Positions 21,091-31,790 of a DNA stretch of 64,000 nucleotides are shown here, one piece after another. The DNA is from Notamacropus eugenii (lineage: Eukaryota; Chordata; Mammalia; Diprotodontia; Macropodidae). The position numbers and the translations under genes are program-made. The notes under the pieces were generated by a model. The model saw only the letters and a program-made list of their open reading frames with translations. It had not been told where the DNA came from and did not search any database. Where the stretch lies: the NCBI RefSeq assembly GCF_028372415.1, contig NC_092878.1, positions 4,367,501 through 4,431,500 on the forward strand, given 5' to 3'. Positions within the stretch are counted from its first letter, which is position 1. Each line of letters starts with the position of its first letter.

Positions 21091-24000
21091 GCTTTTTTTT
21101 TTTTTTTTTTAAGAATAGTGATGACTTACATTATGTTCTAAAAGAGAAATTTCCTCTTAGGAGAATACGGTGAATTTTGGTTTAACCACTGAAGTAGAAA
21201 TGCTTTTAGACATTCTGAACGTGGTGTAATTAACTCATCAAACAAAGATTGGAGTTATCTAAGCTATCATCGTGAGCCTGGCCCTCTGTCAGGTCCTTGG
21301 GAATAGGCCTTTTCAAGAAGAGTGACTTTGTTTTTGAGATAGTAACTCCTTGTTTAGCCTGTGCTCTTGAGATCATTATTTAATAATGTAGTTATAAAAA
21401 TACCAGAATTATCTGCATGCATTTATTAGTTAATCTCTTCTAGAAGGTGTATAACTGTTTTCTGCTCTCTAGTCACTGCTTTTTCTTGGAATAAAAAGTG
21501 TTGTATGTGGTTGGTAATATGAGTGAGGGTGATTTCATGGAAATTGAAGCTCACAGTCACTAAGGCCATCTGTTCTGTTAACTGAAGTTGAGAATACGAA
21601 AAAGAAGTTTGGATGTTTGCTGCTTTACATTCTCTGATAAAAAGAAGCTACTATTCTACATAGGCTGTTAAAAAGGTCTAGATGTGTATTTCACTAATGG
21701 GATTAATTGAGGAGGAAAAAGACCTTTTTCTTGGTGAGAAACTTAAGGAGATGTGGTGATGTTTATTAGAATGATTTCAGAATGAATTTAGTAATAGTAA
21801 TAGAGGAATATTAGTTCTCTTTTTCCCTAGAGGTCATATAAATTCAAAGCAATACTTATTTGATTCATATTTTCTAGGTAAGAAACTGTGTGGTATATTT
21901 GGAATTAAAGGGGATTAACTCTTATCATCTTTAGCATGTTTTATTTAGATGTTGGATAGTATCTAAAAGTAAAATAATTTTATTTTATATACATTTTTTG
22001 GCTTTTACTTGGAATGTTTGGTTACATTCATAAATTAATGTGGAAATTCTACTTTTTATGGCACAAGGTTGAATGAGTAAAAAAAAAAACGTATATTTGA
22101 TAGGAACTAAGACAGTTGGACATTTTGTTCTTCAAAATGGAAGTATTGGGGGTGGAAAAAGTACATTCTATTCCTAAGTGGCTTTGTATGTTAGGTTAGA
22201 AGGGCTTATGGTTTGTTCCATTAGTGCACTAACTTTTAAGTCAGAAAATGACCAAGCTATGTCAAAAACTTTTAAAGATTCTTGAGATGAAAGAATGACT
22301 TTTAAGTCTTTTTTTTTTTATACTGTATTTGCGAAATATTTTGTAGAGGTCTAAGTACTCCAAAGAAAGTTTGCTGAATGATAAGTATCCATGCTTATCT
22401 ATGACTGTTTTTATTGGCAGATTGTTTATGCTCTAATTAATACATTTTGGTGGAGTGTCAGCTTGTGGCACTCGAATAAATAGTAGTAACTGGTTATCTA
22501 TTGTGTAGCTTTCTAGTATCCTTGTGAGGGGGGAAATGTACAGTTCAGCTGTCCCTGTCCAGGCTCCCCTGCATTGTGTGCCTATGTACTTGAACCTCAC
22601 TGAAAGTTTACAAGAAAATGTACTTTCCATACAGAAGTCCTTACTTGAAGTAAGTACGAAAGATTTACTTTGGATCTTTTTTAAAAAAAAAAACTTGTTA
22701 AATAAAGCGTGTGTGAATAGCTTTTATGCATAAAGTAGTGCTAATAAATATGGACCAAATGGCTTGAACTACTTTTTGAAAGATCTCATGGACATGAACT
22801 ATTTTCCTAAAATCAATTTTTTTCCTTTCTTTCTCTCTGGAAGAACCTTGATTTCACCTGCAGAGACTTAGTTTTATAATGCACTTCAGTGTCCCAGATT
22901 TATAAACATTGAAAAAGTTTCTGAGGCACTTGAGTTTAGTTTTTCTGTTAGAATTTTTTTTCGTGTTTACCTAGGAATCACGTTTCCATACTCCATGCTT
23001 GCTCATATTATATTCCATAGCCAGGTGTCACTACCTTTAACAAACATGCAGGTAATAAATTTGACCCTTGTGTTATTGTTATTAGGACAGAACCAATTAG
23101 GAGATAAGAGTGGCTTTATATTATGAAGGATATTACTTTTCTCCTTTTATTCTCATTTACTTGTAGGGAGCAAAATGGATCATCTCTGGAATGATAATTT
23201 CTGTAGCAATTTCATTTTGAAGTGCTTTGTGAGATAATTAAATTGTTGCACCCATATTATCTTTAGCTGTAGCCCATACACCATACCCAAATGACTAGGA
23301 AGGGAAAACCATTTTGCCATAGACTAACCAGGAAAACCTCGCTTTATGTAAAATTTTATGGAATATTTAATGTCCTGAAAAGACATGGAATAAATTTGTC
23401 AGAAATGGATTTCTATACTTTGAAGAGTAAGTCAGTCTCCTATGATTTAAACTAGTGCTTAATTTCTTAAGAAAGGGTTTATTTAAAATTTCTTTCCCTG
23501 ACTTTTGTCACTTTGCACTATCTTTTTTGAATCATGTAAAACTCTTGTATTTATTTTAACGCACCTTTAACCAGGGCTGAAGACATTACAGTGATTTTTG
23601 TTATTCTTTAGAACTATTCTAATTAGATCGTTAGTCACCTACAGAAACCCAGCTCACGCAGTTTGGAAGATGGCCGAATGAATTTTTTAGCTTTTTCATT
23701 GCTTAGGCTAGATTTTAATTCACATAGTGAGAATGCTAAACATTGAACAGAATACTAAACACTGAACTATGTTATTTTACCTGAAAGGATGGAAATAGAG
23801 TATAGATAAGTCTTGAATTAGTGCTTATGCTTTAGATGATGGTTTTTTACATTAAAGTAAAAAGCCAGAATCTCCAATTATTCAAACTTTGTCAAAAGCA
23901 AGGTGCTTTGTAGCTCCTTAACATTAGAGTCTGATGGTTATATACCAATTAGTACTCCTCAGGGACCTGTTGCTATATTTATTGGGACATAAGAGTACTT

Positions 24001-24480
24001 AAACCATCTGCCATTACTATTATGGTAACTTGGGGAGAAAGCTGCAAGCTGGCAGGCAGCCCCAGGGGGAGGTCTATTAGATTACTAGATCATTACTAGA
24101 TTTACTGGTAAAACAACATTCTCAAATTCAAATTTGTCCTCTGGTACCCTAATAATACTCTGTTTCTCTTGGTAATATGGCCAGCTATAGTTCTTCAAAA
24201 GCTTTTCCATTCTAGAGTCCATATATTTGAATTTGAGGTTTTTATTAGGAGAAAATGGGGCCAGTTTCTTATCACAAATATTTATATATCTTAATGTGAG
24301 TTTCTCAATTTTGCTTTCCACAAATTATCTCACAGCTCAAGTAAGGATTATATAAATGCATTATGAGCCTGTTTTGGATTGTGTGGCTTACTTGTGAAGT
24401 TCCTCTACTAAAGTTCCATCTATTCTAATTCCTAATTATGTTGTGATGACTCTGGGATCTCAAAGGTTATTTAGCTGAGC
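21091..24480. other. Long AT-rich part of intron 3 with no recognised repeat or exon
   Basis: This 3.4 kb is the longest stretch in the window without a clear mobile element. It has an antisense open frame of 78 codons at 24,085-24,321 with ordinary-looking composition but no known motif. The relative lack of repeats could mean constraint or old, unrecognisable repeats. Confidence 0.4.
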
Positions 24481-24740
24481 TCTGGGTTAGGCAGGATCTA
24501 TCAAGATGGAAAAGCTTTGGAGATCAATCAGTAATGCCTCAAGACAAGCTAAGTTCAGAGAAATAGCACTAGAAGGTTGGCCACCAGGGGATAAAATTTT
24601 TTTTTTCAGGAACAAGAACTATACAACAACTTCTGAAACTGCCTGTAAAGGCAGGGAGGATATTGGTGGTGTATGTCATTGTAGCGTGCCTGCACCGATA
24701 CATCAGTTTAAAGATCTTTTTAAGTGCTGAAAGTGTTTGT
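24480..24740 (+). repeat. Probable old interspersed repeat of unknown family
   Basis: The sequence around 'gaagcagggaggatattggtg'-like text and the CTCF-like CCACCAGGGG at 24,581-24,590 looks repeat-derived to me, but no family can be named. Confidence 0.25.
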
Positions 24741-24921
24741 GAATTTTTGGGAAAAAAAAAAGAAACATACAAAAAATGAGGAAATGTTTTATCTCTTTCT
24801 TTCAAAACATCTCCCTCTTAAGAAACTTTACTTCAGTAAAGTTTACTTCAGTGTGAGGTGATCCAAAGCCCCCAGGATTTTGGGTTAATTTTTTATATTA
24901 ATTCAAGCCTTCATTTTTCAG

Positions 24922-25025
24922 CTGCAGGAGCTATTGACAGACCTTCCTCATGATATGCTGGATGATGATCTCTCTTCTCCAGAGCTCAACTTTTCTGACT
25001 GTAGTGAGGATGCCACAGTGGGACA
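24922..25025 (+). CDS. CEP152: CEP152 exon 4, residues 30-64
   Basis: The acceptor is TTTTTCAG|CTGCAG and the donor CA|GTAAGA leaves phase 2. It encodes [20 protein letters not shown] and then [14 protein letters not shown] plus two bases of a Gln codon. [17 protein letters not shown] is identical to the human protein as I recall it. Together with exon 3 it makes up the acidic N-terminal region (human residues 1-60) that competes with CEP192 for PLK4, so the PLK4-binding unit is encoded by two exons. Confidence 0.95.
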
Positions 25026-25059
25026 GTAAGAAAAAAGAATGAGAAAAACCCCACTAGAT

Positions 25060-25225
25060 TATTTCATTATTATCATATCCTAGTAATAGTAAATATATGG
25101 ACATATTTTACAAAATTATAAATAATAATATATGTGTTATTATATACAATATAATAATATGAATAAAATAACAAATATCAATAAAATAAACTATAAATTT
25201 TTCATATGTAAATGTATATAGAACA
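25060..25225. repeat. AT-rich low-complexity tract filling intron 4
   Basis: Runs of aataata and atata lie in this 265-base intron, between exons 4 and 5. Confidence 0.8.
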
Positions 25226-25290
25226 TTTGACATGCTGCGTGTCCCTATTCCAAAGGTAGACTCTAAAGCAAATGTGTTTTTTTTTTCAAG

Positions 25291-25357
25291 AACACATCAG
25301 GTTCAAGAACCAGAAAGCAGCTGGAATGAACATCAAGTACTGCCTAAACCCCAAAGT
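25291..25357 (+). CDS. CEP152: CEP152 exon 5, residues 64-86
   Basis: A long T run ends in the acceptor CAAG|AACACA. The exon completes the split Gln codon and encodes THQVQEPESSWNEHQVLPKP followed by QS, ending at AGT|GTAAGT in phase 0. The motif SWNE..VLPKxQS matches remembered human SWNEQMLPKSQS. Using the CAG seven bases downstream would break the frame, so the AAG acceptor is preferred. Confidence 0.9.
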
Positions 25358-26870
25358 GTAAGTATTAATATCTTTTCCACGTCTTGTAATCAAAATGATC
25401 TATTTTATCTTTTGAAGTTGCCTCCATCCCTTAAAGACATCTCTTAGTGGGAGGGGTGGTCATTGTGGTAATGAGAGCCATGAGTAGGGATTATGACACA
25501 GATTGGTGACAGAGGGAGGAAGAAGAGATCTTAGGAATAGGTCATGAGATCACTGCTTGGGTGAAGGCTGGCCTCAAAATCCTCCCACTGGAATATATTA
25601 TCTTTCACCTTCATTTTGGTGACTTTTGTGCAAGCCTCTCACAGTTGGGTGAGGGAGTCACTGATCCTCCCAGAGTGCCTCAGCTGTGCCCCTACAGTCC
25701 CAATTCCCAAGAGGAAGTAAAGGTGGGGGAAGTGCTGAGGCAGTTTTCTCTCTTGCCCCTGGGATGCATTAGGACTATGTAGCAGATGTGTTGTATCATC
25801 AGGCCACCAGACTCTCAGAGAAGAGGACGTTTCTTTTGAGGATGGTTGCTTGACCAGTAGAATAAGGGTCAGTTGAGTTACAAACATGCCATTAGGCCGG
25901 TCAAGGACCATGTGGCGTGGGACAACAGGGCTTCGATGGCGAGGAAGCAAATATACTTCTCTAAATTTTAACCCCCTAGGACAAAGCCCTGTTCACCCTC
26001 TTCTTGTTGCAGCTCTCTGGGTAAGTATCAGAGTACCACATGATAAAGGAAGACTCTTTGGGGAGCATGCAAGGAGTGGGCCTTTGGTTTCTGCTCAGTA
26101 CCAAGTAACACATTCACAAAATACAAGTTGGGCTTTGTCCTAGAGGAAAGATCAAAGAGCTAGAGAAATGCTTCTCTGCTCTCCAAATTATCAGGGAGAA
26201 TGAAGTCTTTATTCCCTGAATGAATGGAAGAAGTGCTTCAAGGAGAAAACAAAGAAGAAATAAGATTTGAAGAGACATTAGGGAATCCTAACCTGGGTCA
26301 GGATGTTGTAAGGTAGAAAAATGTAGTAGAGAAGGAAAAAAAGAAGAGTCAGTGAACATTTACAACTTAGTTATAAGTGTGAGGCTCTTGTAGTAGGGAA
26401 GGAGCAACTTGCTATGTTCTTATCCTTCTTATGTTCCACAAAGTGATGATGTGGAACCACAGGTGCTGTCAGGTAGCAAAGCTGTTTAGTAGGGTCAGAG
26501 GAAGTGGAGGTCAGGTAACAAAAAAACTGCTTTTCACAACTTGTTTTTTCAAATGAAGACATGACTGCTGAAGTATAAATGCTAGGAAATCTAGGGTAAG
26601 TGGCTTCCATCATAGAATATGGTAGAGCTTATGAATGCTGGGCCCTGTTAGAGGGAGCCACTAGATTTGGTGAGGGGGACATTTTAAGGAGTTCAAAGAA
26701 AGAACAAACAGGTAGGATGCAGTGACTTAATATTTTGTGGGAAAAATCAGCCCATGAACCTATGGGAGGTTAGCCAGTAAGGAGAAGGAGAATTTGCTTA
26801 TAAAGATTTATGTAACTATGCAGAAAACTGAATGGCCAATGCACATTTTTAAAAGTGTATTGAAGATAGA
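25358..26870. other. Intron 5, first part, no recognised feature
   Basis: GC is somewhat higher near 25,640-26,120, with short ORFs on both strands that lack motifs. It may hold an old LTR or LINE beyond recognition. Confidence 0.35.
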
Positions 26871-26874
26871 ATAA

Positions 26875-27110
26875 GAGGCAGTGAGGCATAGTGGATAGCT
26901 AGCAAGTCTGAAAATCAGGAAGAAGTGAGTTTAAGTCCTACCTTTGACGTATGGCAGTGTGACCCTGGGCAAATCACTTAACTTCTCAGTGCTTTCTAAG
27001 GCAGTTTGTTGCAGAGAAGGTGCTGACCTTGCATTGGTAGAGGGAATTACCTGGGAGTTCCTCATACCTGTGAAATCACACGTTCACTTTCTATTTCTGT
27101 AGAAGAGAGA
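26875..27110 (+). repeat. tRNA-derived SINE
   Basis: 'gtgaggcatagtggatagct' head, 'tgtgaccctgggcaaatcac' body and 'ggtgctgaccttgcattggt' and 'gggaattacctgggagttcc' tail. The same tail recurs at 57,480-57,530, so the two are one SINE family. Confidence 0.75.
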
Positions 27111-27589
27111 GTAGGACAAGTAAATGATGAATTCAAAGAGGTACCGCAGTCCTACATGAGTGATGATGGGAATATTAAAGGCCTTAATGAGTCATATTTG
27201 GGGATGTATGCTAAGGACAAGGGGAAGAAAAGGTTTGTTTTGGTGGGGGGTGTAAGAGAAGGATCAAAGAAAGGAATAGGACCACTTTCTGATGGGTAGG
27301 ATGATAGTAACAGGTGATCGTGAAGGGCTAGACTATTCAAGTCTTGTTTTTCTTCTATTTTTAAGGATAGTAGTCTTTGGATGATAATGGCTAGAACAAA
27401 AATGATTAAGAAGACATTTTACAAATAAGGAGATAAAGTGTCCACATAACTGCAGTGAGGCCACACCATCAAGTTCAGCTCAATTAAATTATCCCTAGGA
27501 TATGAAAAGAAATGGCAGCTGCTGTTGTTGACATGGTGTTGTAGTTTCTGAAAGATTCTGGAGAAGGGGACAGAGGCCGCAGACTAGTT

Positions 27590-28900
27590 AACAGCAAACA
27601 TCCCAGTTTTCAGAAACTTGAAGAGGGTGGTGTTTGTGAACTGTATGCTAGTGAACTTGACTTGTGTTCCTGGCAAAGTTCTAGAACATGTTACCAAGCA
27701 CACTGGTGAGTATTTAGAAAGGGAGCGTGGCTTCGTCACGAATTGATAATGTTTGGCTCATCTCGTTTCCTTTTTTGACATGTCTGCTTTGTTTACTTGT
27801 CAGAGGAATAACACTAGTCACTTTGGGGCATACTATAGTATATGTATGGTGTATGCCATAAGCCTACTACACCATAGGTATACTATGTCAAATTCTTCAT
27901 GAACATTTAAGGCTTTCATACCATCCTTGTGGACAAGATGGAGATACATGGGCTAGGTGATAGCATAGTTTTGTGTACTAAGAACTGGTTGAGAGGCCAG
28001 CCCTAAAAAATAATCACTAATGGATAGATGTCTTCTAGGAAAGGCCCTCATGAATTACCCCTGGGAATCTCTTTGGCATTTTGCTGTTCGGTACTTTATC
28101 AGAGATTTGGATAAAGCCAAAGAAGGCATCTTTATTGAATTAGATGAAACAAAACTGAGAGAGCTAGCATGTTGAAAACAGAATGAGGCTCCAAAAAAAT
28201 CTGGATAGTCTAGGACTGTGGACTGAATCCAATAAGATGAAATTTAATAGAAATAAAATGTTCTTCATTTGTGTTCAAAAGAATCTTATCCCCAAGTACA
28301 AGATGGAGGCATAGAAATGGCCAGATCTAGAGGTTTTATTAGACTATAAAACCCAATATATCATTGTTGTGATATGCCACCAAATAAGCTAAAGCCACTC
28401 TAAACTGTTTTAAGAGTTAATAGCTCCTCTTTACCCTTTGCAGACCATGTTTGGAATACTGTGTTCAGTTTTGGGTTTAATATTTGAGGAAGGACATAAA
28501 TAAGTAAAAGGTGCCCAGAAAAGGGAGAAAGGAATAGATATCGTGCCCTTTTATGAGGATCTTTTAAAGGAATTAGAGGTGATTAGCCTGGAGAGAAAAG
28601 ACTTAAGAGCGAAAATACAGTAATCATTTTCAGATATTTGGAGGATTGTCATGTAGTAGGATTAGACTCAGTCTTTTTGGCCTAAAAGATTAGAACTAGA
28701 GCAGTGGGTTTAGAAGTTGTAAAGAAAAATTCCTAATGATCCAAAACTATAGTGGGCTGTTGCCTTGTGGATGAACTGTATTCCCTCTGGAGGCTTTCAG
28801 GTAGTGGGTGGATGCGCATTTATGACTGATGTAAAGAATTCTTGGTCAGATATACATTGGGTCTGTAGTCCTGTCTGATTCTGAGATTCTCTGTTTTTGA
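27590..28900 (+). mobile_element. CR1-clade LINE (L3-like), 3' part, sense
   Basis: 'gacttgtgttcctggcaaag', 'gatttggataaagccaaaga', 'ccatgtttggaatactgtgt', 'gattagcctggagagaaaag' and 'tatagtgggctgttgccttg' follow L3/CR1 from the end of ORF2 into the 3' region. This is the longest copy of the family here and the only sense one. It ends about 25 bases before exon 6. Confidence 0.7.
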
Positions 28901-28925
28901 GTGCTTTTGATTTACCCTCTAATAG

Positions 28926-29204
28926 GGTTATAATGATATTCAGAATTTGTATCCTGGAGAGAAACGTGCCAACGGTTGGGAAGACCATCACAGAAAAAAT
29001 GAAGATATATACGCTGGGTGCCATGTTGAAGAAGGTCATGATGGAGGTAGAAGTGGCTACAGTTCTTCAAGTGACTATGAACAGAATGATTTATATCAGC
29101 TTCCTGAAAACTTTAGGCCATATACCAATGGTCAGAAGCAGGAATTCAATAACCAACCAACTAAAATAATAAATTTTCCAGATGGTCAAAGGGAACATTT
29201 TCAG
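28926..29204 (+). CDS. CEP152: CEP152 exon 6, residues 87-179
   Basis: The acceptor is CTAATAG|GGTTAT and the donor CAG|GTATTT, phase 0 on both sides, 93 codons. It begins [20 protein letters not shown] and ends with an [10 protein letters not shown] segment. The middle [19 protein letters not shown] is strikingly close to human. Human, as remembered, has two extra residues (VN) before GYNE, so the acceptor appears shifted by six bases. The segment is Ser/Gly/Asp/Glu-rich and probably disordered, lying between the PLK4-binding region and the coiled coils. Confidence 0.95.
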
Positions 29205-29460
29205 GTATTTCAAGAACTTGCTTTTAAAGGGGAGAATTTGTGTGTTGTTCTAACTACAAAGACGTCTATGAGTATAATGACTCAGGCTTATATTAAATTA
29301 GTCATGATGTTTTCTGTTTAAATCTACAGTAACCACAGCTTTGTGTCAGTATGACAAAATAGAGGGTTTATGAGGACAGTTATTTAAAACACTGAAGATT
29401 TATTTTGAATGACTATGAGTTATATATTCTCTGAACTGTCTATCTTTAAACTTCCTATAG

Positions 29461-29526
29461 CCTCTGGCCACTCCTGCTACTTATTGTGCTCCAGTGAAAA
29501 AACCGAAGTGTCTTGATGCCTTCTAA
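29461..29526 (+). other. Possible alternative terminal exon of CEP152 (speculative)
   Basis: Directly after CTTCCTATAG at 29,451-29,460 an open frame in phase 0 with exon 6 reads PLATPATYCAPVKKPKCLDA plus F and a stop (TAA at 29,524-29,526). A poly(A) signal AATAAA lies at 29,724-29,729. If used, it would end the protein at about 200 residues, keeping the PLK4-binding part without the coiled coils. The pyrimidine tract is modest and no transcript is known to me, so chance or a decayed insertion is equally possible. Confidence 0.2.
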
Positions 29527-29832
29527 AAGTGACAAAGAGCTATAATGATCCAGCAAAGATGTCTAGTTGGTAGATTTTATTTTGTGCAGCTTTCTTGCCA
29601 GTTTTTTCATCCTTTTCTTAATTATTTGATGAGCATTCATTTTTTTCATGCTTACCGTCTCATGTACAAAACTTAGATTCAGTGCTTTCAATCTGCTCAT
29701 TTGTTTTTGTGTAGTTTTTCTGAAATAAATTGGCTTAGTTATTAGGACAGAAATTATATTGTTAAACTGAAATTTACTTACCAAAAACTATTTGTAAACT
29801 AACATCAGTGTCATATATCTATTTTACGATAG

Positions 29833-29989
29833 CAATTTGGTACAACACATCAAGCTTTGGACTCTTATAAAGTGACGTATAAGCCGTACCCGATCTCCAG
29901 CCAAAATCATGTCTCGTCTGCCCAGGAAAGAGCAGGAAGGAAGGATGGGTTTGAAGAGATGCAGCAAAGACTTTTGGAGTCCGGTGAAA
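29833..29989 (+). CDS. CEP152: CEP152 exon 7, residues 180-232
   Basis: The acceptor is TTTTACGATAG|CAATTT, with a weak pyrimidine tract, and the donor is GAAA|GTAAGA leaving phase 1. It encodes QFGTTHQALDSYKVTYKPYP, then a Ser/Gln-rich stretch and FEEMQQRLLESGE. YKVTYKPY matches human NKVTYKPY as remembered. It bridges the disordered N-terminal part and the first coiled coil. Confidence 0.93.
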
Positions 29990-30054
29990 GTAAGAATTGT
30001 GACTTAAACCCTTTTTTTTCACCTATACATTTTAGTACCTAGAAATTTCGAGTT

Positions 30055-30245
30055 ATTTGGCCCAAAAGAGACCTTCGAGATCATTTAGTCCGGTCTCCTC
30101 ATTTTACAGATAAGTAGCTGAAGGCCCAATCTATCAGTATCACATCATCTCAGATTTAGAGGCGGCTCTGGCCCAAAGTGAATTAGTACAGAATCAGGAC
30201 TAGAAACCAGATCTCCTAATTCCTTGTCCTCTTTCCGTCTACGTT
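30055..30245. repeat. SINE relic (MIR-family group)
   Basis: 'gagaccttcgagatcattta', 'gtctcctcattttacagata' and 'ggcccaaagtgaattagta' follow the family order; the copy lies in intron 7. Confidence 0.6.
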
Positions 30246-30454
30246 GCTCAGTTATTTGGTTTTCTGAACCCTAGATGGAGGGATTTTTCATTAGCATCTC
30301 TTTTTTGTTACCAAAGTATAATTTGGAATACAAAATGTAGTGTTCTATTTTCTTCTGTTTCAGATTTTTTAGTATAAACAAATATTATTGATTGATTTAC
30401 ATGTAGATCATACTTTTAAAGGTAATATATTTAGGCAGCTTTATGTAGGATCCT

Positions 30455-30620
30455 GGGCTCATGGGTTCAAAGCTGGAAGGGACCTTAGCGGTCATCTAGT
30501 TGTCCAAACTCCTCATTTTACAGAGGAGCAGGAGACTTTGGAGAAATTAAGTGTCTTACCCAAGGTCACAGAGTCTTGTAAGGATTAGAGCCCAGGAAAT
30601 CAAACCTCTCAGTATTATAT
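30455..30620. repeat. SINE relic (same group as 30,055)
   Basis: 'gggttcaaagctggaaggga', 'ccttagcggtcatctagttg', 'tcctcattttacagaggagc' and 'taagtgtcttacccaaggtc' give a well-kept copy. Confidence 0.7.
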
Positions 30621-30992
30621 TTGCACATAACTTCAACTCATATGGTGGTGGCATGTTTTTTTTTTCCCCCAAAGAAGAGGTATCCCTTTTGCTGGGTAGA
30701 AATATGCCATAGCTGACCAAAAGATTAGACAGGAATGAATATCTTGTACTATAACTTTTGTCCTCTCCTTGTTCCCTCCCACAGTAAATGTTTTTGTGCC
30801 CACTTTTTTATTATAATTTTTTTTAATCTCTATAAAAGGGGTCTTTGTACAAAGTAGTCCTTTTTTTTAAAAGGAGACTTACGTCCAAAATTTTAAAAAA
30901 TAAATTGTATATCAGTTTTTTGTAAGATGTATTTTGAATCACAAGACTACCTACATTATTTTCTAAAAGAATATTTTCCTGAAAACTGACCT

Positions 30993-31124
30993 AGAGCTAT
31001 CTTTTTATTTTTTTTTATTTTTAATTAAATTTATTTATTTAACTTTTAACATTCATTTTCACAAAATTTTGGGTTACAAATTTTCTCCCCTTTTATCCCC
31101 TCCCCCCCCAGAGCTATCTTTTTA
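30993..31124 (-). mobile_element. Recent, severely 5'-truncated L1 insertion with target duplication
   Basis: A 102-base insert (31,008-31,109) starts with a T-rich tail and is the reverse complement of the end of the 63.5 kb LINE (ttttgggttacaaattttct and the C-rich block match). It is flanked by the direct repeat agagctatcttttta at 30,993-31,007 and 31,110-31,124. The near-identity of the tail and the intact duplication point to a young event. Confidence 0.85.
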
Positions 31125-31203
31125 AAGGCAAGTAGTATTCCTAAACAAATGTCTTGAGGTGAATGTAGTTATATTTTTCATCTAATAGGGGTTTTTGTCT
31201 CAG

Positions 31204-31344
31204 ATTCTTTAGAAAATATGCAAATTGTGCAGCTTCAAGTTCTTAATAAAGCAAAAGAAAGGCGACTAACTGATTTGTGTGAAAAGCTAGAAGAGAGTGA
31301 ACGACAAATTAGATATCTGAATCACCAGCTTGTGATGTTAAAAG
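31204..31344 (+). CDS. CEP152: CEP152 exon 8, residues 232-279
   Basis: The acceptor is TTGTCTCAG|ATTCTT and the donor AAAG|GTAAGA, phase 1 in and out. It encodes [20 protein letters not shown], then [20 protein letters not shown] and HQLVMLK. Heptad-like spacing of Leu/Ile and dense Glu/Lys mark the first coiled coil. NMQI(I/V)[11 protein letters not shown] and [14 protein letters not shown] are nearly identical to human. Confidence 0.95.
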
Positions 31345-31454
31345 GTAAGAAGATAGGAAAAATGTTGGATTCTGGATATTCCTGGGAGGTGCTCAGATTT
31401 CATCTACGCAGTCCTTTAAATGTAACCTTAAGAATGCAGTGTTTTACTGCAGAA

Positions 31455-31600
31455 ACATGGAATGGTAGAGTTGGGGGAGGGGAGAGAACAGTAAGAGATC
31501 ATGTAGTCATCCACTTCTGCCATTCTACAGAGGAGAAAACCGAGACCCACAGAGGTGAAATTATTTGTCCAGGTCACATGACTAGTTAGTCTTAGAGCCC
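31455..31600. repeat. SINE relic (MIR-family group)
   Basis: 'gaaacatggaatggtagagt', 'cattctacagaggagaaaac' and 'aaattatttgtccaggtcac' match the group seen at 30,055 and 30,455. Confidence 0.65.
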
Positions 31601-31617
31601 CATTGGGCTAGAACTAG

Positions 31618-31790
31618 TTTTTTTTCCATTTCACGTCGTTTTCTTTCTTCATTTCCTCCCTTTTCTTACTCCTTCCCTCTCTCTTTCTTCTTTGCCTCCC
31701 CTTCTTTCTCTTTTCCTTACCCCTTTCTGTCTTCCTTTCCTTTCTTTTTTCTTCCTTCTATCTCATCTTTCCTTCATTCCCCCTGTTCTG
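31618..31790. repeat. Polypyrimidine (CT-rich) tract
   Basis: About 170 bases of almost only C and T with ctttc and cttcc units, in intron 8. Confidence 0.9.

Noticed and set aside
28897-29321. Two overlapping ORFs near 29 kb as separate genes
   Set aside because: One is the CEP152 exon 6 frame with intron read-through and the other is its shadow.
31218-31589. 123-codon ORF as an independent gene
   Set aside because: Its first part is CEP152 exon 8; the rest is read-through into the intron and a SINE.
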